From Bacteroidota bacterium (lineage in GTDB: Bacteria > Bacteroidota > Bacteroidia > CAIKAF01): a stretch of 64,000 nt of DNA. The stretch spans positions 81,014 to 145,013 of the forward strand of contig VGMT01000003.1 in NCBI GenBank assembly GCA_016866335.1. The letters are read 5' to 3'. The stretch's first letter is position 1, and every line of letters starts with the position of its first letter. Shown here one piece after another: positions 34,642 through 42,038 of the stretch. The notes beneath the pieces were generated by a model. The model had not been told where the DNA came from. It did not search any database and saw nothing but the letters and a program-made list of their open reading frames with translations. Both the position numbers and the translations under genes were made by a program.

Positions 34642-36570
34642 ATGAATGCCTATCCCTTTCAAATTAGTTCAATGGCCGAATACAATGAGGCCTACCAAAA
34701 AGCCAAAGAAAATCCCGAGGCTTTTTGGGCCGATGTGGCAGCCCATTTTCAGTGGATAAAGCCTTGGGAATCTGTAGTAGAATCTGACTTTGCCTCGGCA
34801 AGGTTTGCATGGTTTAATGGAGGACAACTAAACATTACCATCAATGCACTTGACAGGCATGCGCATACCAAGCCCGATGCGCTTGCCTTGGTGTGGGAGG
34901 CAAACGATCCAAAGGAAGCCAGCCGCCGATTTAATTATGCGGAACTGCTTCAACATGTGGAACGAACCGCGGGAATGCTTCGCAGGTTGGGAGTTAAAAA
35001 AGGAGATACCGTGGGTATTTACTTGCCTATGGTTCCTGAATTGGTGTTTTCGGTGCTTGCTTGTGCCCGAATAGGTGCGATTCATTCCGTTGTTTTTGGA
35101 GGGTTCTCGGCTCAGGCATTGGCCGATCGGCTCAACGATGCATCTTGTAAGCTTGTTGTAACGGCCGATGAAGCATTTAGAGGCAGTAAAACCATTCCCC
35201 TTAAAGATATTGTTGACCAAGCCCTGCTGCTTTGCCCTAGTGTAGAAAGGGTTTTGGTTTTTCCCCGCACGGGGGCCGAGGTGCCTATGGCGAAAGGCCG
35301 AGATCTGAATTGGGTTGAAGCCTGGTCAAACAAAGGGAATGAAACATTGGGCTACCCAGAAACCATGGAGGCCGAAGATCCTTTGTTTAGTTTATACACT
35401 TCGGGTTCGACGGGAAAACCCAAGGGGGTGGTTCATACAACCGCAGGTTATATGGTCTGGACAACCTATACTTTTGTGAATGCCTTTCAATATCAACCAG
35501 GTGATGTGTATTTTTGTACAGCAGACATTGGTTGGATAACGGGGCACTCTTATATTGTGTATGGGCCTTTATTGGCTGGGGCCACAACCCTTATGTTTGA
35601 AGGTCTTCCCAATTGGCCCGATTCAAACAGGTGGTGGGAACTGATTGAAAAACATGGAGTCAACATTTTTTATACGGCTCCAACGGCATTGCGGTCGCTT
35701 ATGGCCGAAAACAAACAAGGCCCTGAGGCGTTTGCTTTGAACTCCCTTAAGACATTGGGGTCGGTGGGCGAGCCAATCAACTCCGAAGCTTGGCACTGGT
35801 TTAAAGATGCGGTTGGAAAAGGGCGATGTGCGTTAACCGATACCTGGTGGCAAACCGAAACCGGCGGCATCATGATAGCGGCTTTGGCTGGCATTAGTCC
35901 CGAATTTCCAACCTACGCTGGTTTGCCAATGCCAGGAATTGTACCGGTTCTAATGGATTCAGAGGGTAATCTTTTGGCAGCTGCCGAGGCAGAAGGGAAT
36001 TTGTGCCTTGAAAAACCCTGGCCTGGAATGTTACGCACCGTCTTTGGGGACCATGAACGGCTTAGGCAAACGTATTTTTCTGCTTACCCTGGTTATTATT
36101 TTACCGGAGATGGTTGCCTAAGGTCCAAGGAAGGAATGCATCGAATTACCGGGCGGGTCGATGATGTTTTAAATGTTTCTGGACATAGATTGGGAACTGC
36201 AGAACTTGAAAATGCATTGAACTTTCACCCATCTGTTAGCGAGAGCGCCGTGGTTGGATTTCCTCACCCAATTAAAGGACAGGGAATCTGTGCGTATGTG
36301 GTTGCCGATTTGGCAGGCCAAACCCGTTTTGAAACAAAAAGGGAATTGCTCGATTTGGTTTCCAAAATAATTGGACCCATTGCTCGGCCTGATTTATTGG
36401 TTTTTGTTCCGGGCTTACCTAAAACCCGCAGCGGAAAAATTATGCGCCGAATTTTGCGCAAAATTGCCGAAGAGCAATCCGAGGCTTTGGGTGATGTGAG
36501 TACCTTGCTGGACCCCGAGGTGGTAAAAGCCATTCAAAAGGCCTTTGTTCAAGCAAAGGAAGACCGTTAA
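34642..36570 (+). CDS. acs: acetyl-CoA synthetase family acetate-CoA ligase
   Basis: 642 residues, the normal length. AMP-forming ligase: P-loop-like YTSGSTGKPKGVVHT, the adenine region in ALTDTWWQTETGG, the TGD motif in YFTGDGCLR and the catalytic lysine in PKTRSGKIMRRILRK near residue 605, also the usual acetylation site. It makes acetyl-CoA from acetate; propionate or acetoacetate variants are not excluded. The frame opens upstream, but the ATG at 34642, just after the deaminase stop, matches the family start. It converges with the phosphoesterase, overlapping by 4 bp. Confidence 0.92.
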   Translation: MNAYPFQISSMAEYNEAYQKAKENPEAFWADVAAHFQWIKPWESVVESDFASARFAWFNGGQLNITINALDRHAHTKPDALALVWEANDPKEASRRFNYAELLQHVERTAGMLRRLGVKKGDTVGIYLPMVPELVFSVLACARIGAIHSVVFGGFSAQALADRLNDASCKLVVTADEAFRGSKTIPLKDIVDQALLLCPSVERVLVFPRTGAEVPMAKGRDLNWVEAWSNKGNETLGYPETMEAEDPLFSLYTSGSTGKPKGVVHTTAGYMVWTTYTFVNAFQYQPGDVYFCTADIGWITGHSYIVYGPLLAGATTLMFEGLPNWPDSNRWWELIEKHGVNIFYTAPTALRSLMAENKQGPEAFALNSLKTLGSVGEPINSEAWHWFKDAVGKGRCALTDTWWQTETGGIMIAALAGISPEFPTYAGLPMPGIVPVLMDSEGNLLAAAEAEGNLCLEKPWPGMLRTVFGDHERLRQTYFSAYPGYYFTGDGCLRSKEGMHRITGRVDDVLNVSGHRLGTAELENALNFHPSVSESAVVGFPHPIKGQGICAYVVADLAGQTRFETKRELLDLVSKIIGPIARPDLLVFVPGLPKTRSGKIMRRILRKIAEEQSEALGDVSTLLDPEVVKAIQKAFVQAKEDR

Positions 36571-37331
36571 ATGGCAGGTAAATGAAATGTTCGGAGCAGG
36601 TCAAACCGCTTTTGCTCCCCATGGCGCAGGTAACCAAGTTGGTTCGTTTCTAGCTGTGTTTGTCCCAGCTTAAAGGGACCTGGATTGTAGTGGGTGTGCC
36701 CAAAAAGCCAAAATGCAGGTTCGTGTTCTAAAATAAAATCCGAAAGCTCGGTCCCAAAGGCCTGATTCACTGGGTCGTTTTGAAAGGAAGGGTTGTAGTG
36801 GTGAAAGGTTGGAGCGTGGTGGGTAATTATACCTATGGGCGATGATTTTTTCTGCAATTCATCGTGTAAAAAGCCCAAATCTGACCTGTGTAAGGCAGTG
36901 AATTGCTCGGGAGTTAAACCTTCTCTTCCGTATCGGATTACATGAAAATCACTCAATCTATGTTGAATAAGCAGTCTGTGTTTGGGTTGAATGTTTGACC
37001 ACAAGGTGCAAAGCAGCATGCGGAATCCATTAAGGTCAAAGCTGAATTGGTTGCACAACAGTATGGTTGGCCTAATGTACTCTTCAAATTTCCCGCTGCG
37101 CTTATTTGCATCGTCAAAATAGTATTCGTGGTTGCCGGGTATCCAATAAACCTGTTCAAACTCAGATTCAATGGCGTCCCAAAACCAATCAAAATGTCGA
37201 ATTTGGGGAAAGGGAAGTATGTCACCCCCAAGAATTAGAATGGGGCAACGGGCCTGAATGGGGTTTTGCCGAAGGAATGCCGCGTTTTCCGGAAATTCCA
37301 AGTGCAAATCTGAATAGAATTGAAACCCCAT
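36567..37331 (-). CDS. metallophosphoesterase
   Basis: About 254 residues with all five calcineurin-fold blocks: SDLHLE, LGGDIL, IPGNHEYY, ITHHAP and FGHTHYN. A two-metal site; substrate unknown. The frame's first codon (TTG, 37337) lies within a perfect -7 box (TACCTTTG, 37335-37342). The ATG at 37331 is therefore the start and only 3 nt separate box and start. Convergent with acs. Confidence 0.9.
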   Translation of the reverse strand: MGFQFYSDLHLEFPENAAFLRQNPIQARCPILILGGDILPFPQIRHFDWFWDAIESEFEQVYWIPGNHEYYFDDANKRSGKFEEYIRPTILLCNQFSFDLNGFRMLLCTLWSNIQPKHRLLIQHRLSDFHVIRYGREGLTPEQFTALHRSDLGFLHDELQKKSSPIGIITHHAPTFHHYNPSFQNDPVNQAFGTELSDFILEHEPAFWLFGHTHYNPGPFKLGQTQLETNQLGYLRHGEQKRFDLLRTFHLPAI

Positions 37332-37334
37332 TCC

Positions 37335-37342
37335 CAAAGGTA
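37335..37342 (-). promoter_or_regulatory. -7 box of phosphoesterase, start-proximal
   Basis: Minus-strand TACCTTTG followed by GGA and the ATG at 37331. Confidence 0.65.
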
Positions 37343-37378
37343 ATCAGATCTGGCATAGGTACCTTTCGTTTCGGATTG

Positions 37379-37386
37379 TACTTTTG
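37379..37386 (+). promoter_or_regulatory. -7 box of K+ channel gene, start-proximal
   Basis: TACTTTTG, then TGCA, then the ATG at 37391. It is divergent from the phosphoesterase promoter; the two boxes are 36 bp apart. Confidence 0.65.
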
Positions 37387-37390
37387 TGCA

Positions 37391-37723
37391 ATGAGAAATT
37401 TATTTCGGCCCATTAAAGTTTTTTTTACCCCATTTGTTCACGATGCTGAGTTGACTATTCTAACGTTTAGTCTCCTGTTCTTTGTCTCGGGCGGCACTCT
37501 TTTTTATCATATTCAAGAAGGCTGCTCATGGTTAGATAGTTTTTATTTCTGCACCATGACAATGACCACAGTTGGGTATGGAGATTTTTCGCCAACCACA
37601 GATATAAGTAAACTTTTTACCATTGTTTATGCCGTAAGTAGCATAGGATTGTTCATTGCCTTTGCCTCTAAAATAGCCGGCATTCATATTCGTGAAACCT
37701 TACGCCATAAAAGGCGAAAGTGA
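37391..37723 (+). CDS. two-helix potassium channel protein
   Basis: 110 residues: helix 1 (about 21-42, LTILTFSLLFFVSGGTLFYH), pore helix and the selectivity filter TMTTVGYGDFSP, then helix 2 (about 77-100, FTIVYAVSSIGLFIAFASKI). This is the minimal KcsA-like Ion_trans_2 unit without a cytoplasmic RCK/TrkA-N domain. Four copies would form an inner-membrane K+ pore. Its start is set by a box 4 nt upstream. Monocistronic, divergent from the phosphoesterase. Confidence 0.9.
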   Translation: MRNLFRPIKVFFTPFVHDAELTILTFSLLFFVSGGTLFYHIQEGCSWLDSFYFCTMTMTTVGYGDFSPTTDISKLFTIVYAVSSIGLFIAFASKIAGIHIRETLRHKRRK

Positions 37724-37816
37724 TTGTTTGGTTAAATTAAATGTTAAATAACCTACCCTTTAGCCATTAAAAATGTTAAAACTTGGGAAACAATAGGTTG
37801 AACCTTGTGCATTATT

Positions 37817-37824
37817 TACTTTTG
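37817..37824 (+). promoter_or_regulatory. -7 box of the broken lipoprotein gene
   Basis: TACTTTTG with TTG at 37798-37800, 16 nt upstream: a complete promoter ahead of a damaged gene. Confidence 0.6.
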
Positions 37825-37844
37825 ACCAACTTAAAACCATTATT

Positions 37845-38059
37845 TTGAAAAAGTTTTTCATCCTGGGGGCATCGCCTCTATGTTTGTTTTGGCCTCTTGT
37901 GGCAAATCTGAAAAGTGTTTGACTTGCACTGGCGTTGCTAGCCAATTGAATGCTTGTGAAAACGACACCATTGTAACCAACAACGGCACTTGGGAACAAT
38001 ATATTGCTGCTGCCAATTTCGGCGCGCAATTTTTGGGCGAAACCTGCTCTGAAAATTAA
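37845..38059 (+). pseudogene. small cysteine-rich lipoprotein, frame broken
   Basis: Read with one extra G in the GGGGG run at 37865-37869, this gives a lipoprotein: (TTG)KKFFILGG, IASMFVLASCGKSEK with lipobox LASC, then a short cysteine-containing body (CLTCTGVASQLNACEND ... GAQFLGETCSEN) of about 70 residues. As written, the frame breaks after residue 8, and the start is TTG where the neighbour at 38209 has ATG. The leader (ACTTAAAACC...TGAAAAAGTT) and the terminator closely match those of the neighbour. Either a decaying member of a tandem pair or a homopolymer sequencing error. Confidence 0.65.
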
Positions 38060-38070
38060 TTTTTATCTCG

Positions 38071-38096
38071 AAAAGGGGGCATCAGCCCCCTTTTTT
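38071..38096 (+). terminator. rho-independent terminator
   Basis: GGGGGC-ATCA-GCCCCC followed by TTTTTT, 15 bp after the stop at 38059. Confidence 0.9.
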
Positions 38097-38174
38097 ATGC
38101 CTTTTTGAAATATATCTTGAGGTTTCTCAGCGGTTAGCATTTTTTAAGGTTTTTCCGCGCAGCAAAAAAATTGT

Positions 38175-38182
38175 TACATTTG
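38175..38182 (+). promoter_or_regulatory. -7 box of the small lipoprotein gene
   Basis: TACATTTG, perfect, 26 nt before the ATG at 38209. Confidence 0.6.
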
Positions 38183-38208
38183 CCCTCAAACAACTTAAAA
38201 CCCATTTT

Positions 38209-38481
38209 ATGAAAAAGTTCCTTGTTTTATCTGCCATTGTTGGTGCTTTCGCTTTGACTTCTTGCGCTTCTTGCGACGAAACCAAAGCTGCTGAAGACTT
38301 TACTGCTGCTACTTCAGCCTATTCTGATGCGATAATGTCATCGGATTGTGCTGCTATCAACACTGCATGGGGCAACTATTCTGACGCTTACAACAATTTG
38401 TGCGACAGCCAAAAAAGCAACACCGATTGGGCTGCTTTTGAGGCTTCACACAACTCGATCAAAACGTCTTTGGGTTGCTAA
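38209..38481 (+). CDS. small cysteine-containing lipoprotein
   Basis: 90 residues: signal peptide MKKFLVLSAIVGAFALTSC with lipobox LTSC (Cys19), then an acidic, Ala/Ser/Asp-rich helical body with Cys at the end (TSLGC). No family recognised. Strong own promoter and terminator make it a compact monocistron. The product is likely a small abundant outer-envelope lipoprotein. It sits beside a damaged gene with nearly the same leader and terminator design. Confidence 0.8.
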   Translation: MKKFLVLSAIVGAFALTSCASCDETKAAEDFTAATSAYSDAIMSSDCAAINTAWGNYSDAYNNLCDSQKSNTDWAAFEASHNSIKTSLGC

Positions 38482-38497
38482 TTTTCAATTTTGTTTT

Positions 38498-38521
38498 AAA
38501 GGGGCTTCGGCCCCTTTTTTT
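38498..38521 (+). terminator. rho-independent terminator
   Basis: GGGGC-TTCG-GCCCC hairpin with an A-rich left and TTTTTTT right side, 20 bp after the stop at 38481. Confidence 0.9.
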
Positions 38522-38623
38522 ATGCCTTTTCTAAACGGGAGCTTGCCTTAACCCAACATTAAATTGGTCCAAGGCTTTATCATTACCCATGTTTTTCAAG
38601 TACCTTTCCAAAAATAACATCCA

Positions 38624-39880
38624 ATGAGAAAGGCGACCTTTAATCTGTTTTTGCTCTTCGTTTTTTTGATGCCTTTGTGCCTGTTGGCTCAGGCTCCCCA
38701 ACCCTCCGACAGCATTTGCCCCATACCGCTGTACACCGGTAGTTTTTACAGCTCTGGAATACCCGAAGGCCAGCAAGCTCCTGATTTTACCGTTTTCAAT
38801 TCCAATGGGCAGTCTTTTAACTTGGCCTCGACTTTGCAATTGGGAAAGCCGGTCTTACTTATTAACGGTTCCCTTACCTGTCCGGTTTTTCGGAATAAGA
38901 TTGCCACAATCAATCAGATTCAAGCCCAATACGGCAGCGCCATTAGCACCGTGGTTGTTTTGACGGTGGAGGCTCACCCCACGAGCATTTCGCCCTATTT
39001 TGGCTATGTCAACATTACCGGTCAAAACCAGCAGGAGGGGATTTTGTTTCCCCAACCCCAAACTTATGGGCAGCGGCTTCGATTATCGGACACCTTGCAT
39101 CAGCGGTATTCCATTTCTGTGCCGGTTTTTGTTGATTTGCCCTGCAATGCGTGGTGGAGCACCTATGGCCCTGCCCCCAACAACGCCTATTTAATTAAGC
39201 CCAACGGAGAAGTATTTAGCAAACACGGTTGGTTTGACCGAGCTCCCGACCGGATTTTTTGCGACATAGATAGCCTGTTGGGCAGTACTTCTGGCCTTTG
39301 CCAACCCGCTCAAGGTCCTGGTGTTTTTCAAGCAAACGTCTTGAATTCCAACAGCTATGGTTTGCTGGGCTCCACCCTGTTCAATTATGTGGATTTGATC
39401 AATACGGGGTTTGTTCCGGTTGAGATTCTCATAATGACCTTAGAAGAGCAGTTGCCCGACACCAGTTGGCAAACGGCGTACTGCGCTGATATTTGCTACA
39501 GTCCGGGCGTAGATTCTATTGTGGTGTGGTTGGCCGCCAACGACACCCTGCATTTTAGCTTGGATTTTTTCACTGGGTCAAGTCCTGCTATGGGAAAAAG
39601 CAAAATAGGTTTCCGAAACCAGCAGGACGTTCAAAATAAATTTTCTTTTTGGCTCGAGGCATCTACCTTTTCCAGCGGTTTTTCTGCTTGGAGTACTACC
39701 GAAACCACCATGCAAATAAAGGCGGGAAGTGCTTGGCCGTTGAAAGCAAACGAGCAGGTTAGGGGCGTCTTTGATTTGCAAGGCCGTTGCTTGCCCAAGC
39801 AGGGGTACTCGCCCGAAATTCCGGGGTTTTATGTTTTGCATACCAATTTTGGAAGGCAACGAATTTGGGTAAAAGAATAG
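38624..39880 (+). CDS. exported deiodinase-like redoxin with C-terminal sorting-like tail
   Basis: 418 residues. Signal peptide (MRKATFNLFLLFVFLMPLCLLAQ), a thioredoxin-fold domain (about 45-205) with GQQAPDFTVFNSNGQSF, LLINGSLTCPVFRNK, then VVVLTVEAHPTS, YGQRLRLSD, VPVFVDLPCN and the late NNAYLIKPNGEVFSKHGW. This order, with a Cys in the GSxTCPxF position, follows the iodothyronine-deiodinase-like family, in which vertebrate enzymes use selenocysteine. The end (VRGVFDLQGRCLPK ... GFYVLHTNFGRQRIWVKE) resembles a T9SS type A sorting domain without the usual PNP. Secreted thiol redox role inferred. Box TACCTTTC at 38601. Confidence 0.78.
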   Translation: MRKATFNLFLLFVFLMPLCLLAQAPQPSDSICPIPLYTGSFYSSGIPEGQQAPDFTVFNSNGQSFNLASTLQLGKPVLLINGSLTCPVFRNKIATINQIQAQYGSAISTVVVLTVEAHPTSISPYFGYVNITGQNQQEGILFPQPQTYGQRLRLSDTLHQRYSISVPVFVDLPCNAWWSTYGPAPNNAYLIKPNGEVFSKHGWFDRAPDRIFCDIDSLLGSTSGLCQPAQGPGVFQANVLNSNSYGLLGSTLFNYVDLINTGFVPVEILIMTLEEQLPDTSWQTAYCADICYSPGVDSIVVWLAANDTLHFSLDFFTGSSPAMGKSKIGFRNQQDVQNKFSFWLEASTFSSGFSAWSTTETTMQIKAGSAWPLKANEQVRGVFDLQGRCLPKQGYSPEIPGFYVLHTNFGRQRIWVKE

Positions 39881-39964
39881 GATTTTTTCTTCGTTTTGGC
39901 TGCGCCTAAAGGCAGGTTCAAAAGCCAACACCTACTCATAAATTTGAAAGGCCAACTCAACCAA

Positions 39965-40114
39965 GCCGCCCGCGGCAGGGATTGATGGGGCTACCCCGCA
40001 AGGGTGCCGAAGCCTGGCCCGCTAGGTGCGGAGGCGACTTTAGGAGCCACCGCAAACCAGCTGGGCCAGCCTTTCGGCAACCGCGGAGTTGCCCAGAAAG
40101 CCCGGCTGCCGCCC
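39965..40114 (+). repeat. six-copy structured element, copy 4
   Basis: Sense strand plus, 84 bp after the + gene ending at 39880, 77 bp before the convergent lnt stop. P4b is GCT-a-GGT with ACC-AGC, where copies 2, 3 and 6 have GCG-n-GGC with GCC-CGC: three base pairs changed together. Small hairpin ACCC-CGCAA-GGGT. Closing stem GCGGCAG/CTGCCGC. Loop GACTTTAGGA unchanged. Confidence 0.85.
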
Positions 40115-40191
40115 AAAATCAAAAACCAATACATCCGCTTTTTAAGGGCCTACCAAAGGAGCGCCCCGGCACCATTCGCTGGAATCGATGC

Positions 40192-41781
40192 TTATGACTG
40201 CCGGCCCAGCTTTTGCCGCACCAGAAATGCCGCTAACAGCAATCCCGAAATCCAGACCGAAAACCGGCCCAGCCAATCGCCATACACCACATAAGGCGTG
40301 ATGTGGTCGTTCAAGCGAATTTCACCGTAAATCGCTCCACGGGTTTCGTAGGCCAAAGGCTGCTCTACATCTCCACGCTGGTTAATAAAACAGGAAATCC
40401 CTGTGTTGGCCGAGCGGGCCACAGCCCGCCTCGTTTCAATGGCCCGCAACCGCGCATAGGCCAGCAACTGCCTGTGCCCGGCGGTATTTCCCCACCAAGC
40501 GTCGTTGGTAATGATTCCCAAGTGTGTCGCTCCATTTCGCACAAACTCTGTGCAAAACTCGCCAAAAACCGATTCATAGCATACGATGGGCGCTGTTCTC
40601 AGCTCCTTTCGCGCCGAGTGTGCCAAGACTGTCCGCTCCCGCTGCGTGCCCATGTCGCCCATTAAGCCCTGAATGCTGCTGAATAGCTTGTCTTGCAGCG
40701 GTTTTAAGACCGAGGCAAAGGGCAGTTTTTCCACACCAGGAACCAGTTTTGATTTGTGGTACAAGGCATAGCTTTGGTCGGGATTCAACAAAATGGCGCT
40801 ATTGTGGTCGTCAATCCAGCTGCCATTTGGTCCGGGGCTAGCGCTGCTGGGCACCGATTTTAGGTTGGCGGGCAGCCAGTCAACGCAATAAATTCCGGTA
40901 AGAACCGCCGTTTTTCCGTTTTTGGTTAAAGCGCGGAAGGGCGTTAAGGGGCCTTCGGCCTCTATTTTGTCAGACCAAATAGGCTGGGGGATCGCTGTCT
41001 CGGGGAACAAGATTAAATCTGCCTCGGCCAAGGGTTCGACTAAATCGATCATGGTTTTAATTTGTTGGGCCGATGAGCCTCTAAATTTCTCGGTATAGGG
41101 ATCAAAATTGGGCTGCACACATCCCATGCGGGCTTTGCTTCCCTGTTCTTCGTACGATGCATAGCGCAACAGCGAGGCGCTGCTGGGCAGCAGCAGCCAC
41201 AACACAGGAAAGGCCAGGGCTTTAACCTGCATTTGCCGCCCATTTCTCCACCATTCCCACAGGGCTAAATTCCCCACCAACACCCACAAGGTTCCGCCCA
41301 AAACGCCGGTAATTTCGTACCATTGCACCAGCAGGTACCAGCCGGCAAAGCCATTTCCCAGTTGCAACCAAGGCCAAGTCAGGTCCCAGTTCAAATGCAG
41401 GTACTCAAAGGCCAGCCAAAAAAGAAGCAGGGCCAGGTAGCCGCGTTGCCGCCCAAATTTTTGTCCCACTTGCTCGGCCAGCCACCAAACCAGGGCCATA
41501 AACAAGGCATTGCACAGAATGGCCATCAGGGCTCCGCCGGCGGTAGAATTCCATATCCACCAAGTAGTCAGAGCGTTAAAGCTTAGAAATCCAGCCCAGG
41601 CATGCAAAAAAATCCGCATTCCTTTTTTAGGTTGGCCGTCGTTGCGCACCGATTCGTTCAGCCAAAGCAGCGGAATTAGGCCCAAGAACAGCAGCAGAGG
41701 CAGCCCGCGTTCCGGCCAAGCGGCGCCCAGTAAAATGCCTGAGAGCAAAGGCATCAGAGCGACAACCAAGGGTTTTTTCAT
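40192..41781 (-). CDS. lnt: apolipoprotein N-acyltransferase
   Basis: 529 residues. Six to seven helices precede a periplasmic nitrilase (CN_hydrolase) domain (about 215-500). The catalytic triad is E261 in LILFPETAIP, K343 in YHKSKLVPGVEKLP and C401 in IVCYESVFGE. It adds the third acyl chain to lipoproteins at the inner membrane. The box TACCTTTA ends 4 nt before the ATG. Copies 4 and 5 of the structured element flank the gene. Confidence 0.93.
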   Translation of the reverse strand: MKKPLVVALMPLLSGILLGAAWPERGLPLLLFLGLIPLLWLNESVRNDGQPKKGMRIFLHAWAGFLSFNALTTWWIWNSTAGGALMAILCNALFMALVWWLAEQVGQKFGRQRGYLALLLFWLAFEYLHLNWDLTWPWLQLGNGFAGWYLLVQWYEITGVLGGTLWVLVGNLALWEWWRNGRQMQVKALAFPVLWLLLPSSASLLRYASYEEQGSKARMGCVQPNFDPYTEKFRGSSAQQIKTMIDLVEPLAEADLILFPETAIPQPIWSDKIEAEGPLTPFRALTKNGKTAVLTGIYCVDWLPANLKSVPSSASPGPNGSWIDDHNSAILLNPDQSYALYHKSKLVPGVEKLPFASVLKPLQDKLFSSIQGLMGDMGTQRERTVLAHSARKELRTAPIVCYESVFGEFCTEFVRNGATHLGIITNDAWWGNTAGHRQLLAYARLRAIETRRAVARSANTGISCFINQRGDVEQPLAYETRGAIYGEIRLNDHITPYVVYGDWLGRFSVWISGLLLAAFLVRQKLGRQS

Positions 41782-41785
41782 GGCT

Positions 41786-41793
41786 TAAAGGTA
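41786..41793 (-). promoter_or_regulatory. -7 box of lnt, start-proximal
   Basis: Minus-strand TACCTTTA (7 of 8), then AGCC, then the ATG at 41781. Confidence 0.5.
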
Positions 41794-41872
41794 AAAAATT
41801 GCCCTCAGCAGCCCTAAAATTGTCGGTTAACAAATTGGGAATGCGGAGGTGTTTTGGATTGCTGGATTTTTA

Positions 41873-42020
41873 GGGGCGGCAGCCGGGCTTTCGGCGGTAG
41901 TCCGCGGTCCTAAGCCGGGGGCCCAGCGGCTTTGCGGGGGCTCCTGAAGTCGCCTCCGCAGCTCGCGGGCCCTAGGCTAAGGCCCTTTCGTGCTACCTGC
42001 CTCAATCCCTGCCGCGGGCC
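41873..42020 (-). repeat. six-copy structured element, copy 5
   Basis: Sense strand minus, 18 bp after the stop of the carboxylase gene (42039) and in the same direction. P4b is GCG-a-GCT with AGC-CGC, again a compensated change. P4 is GGGCCTTAGCCTAGGGCCC against GGGCCCCCGGCTTAGGACC. The loop is GACTTCAGGA, the only copy with a loop change. Confidence 0.85.
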
Positions 42021-42038
42021 AACTCAAAAGCAAAACGG

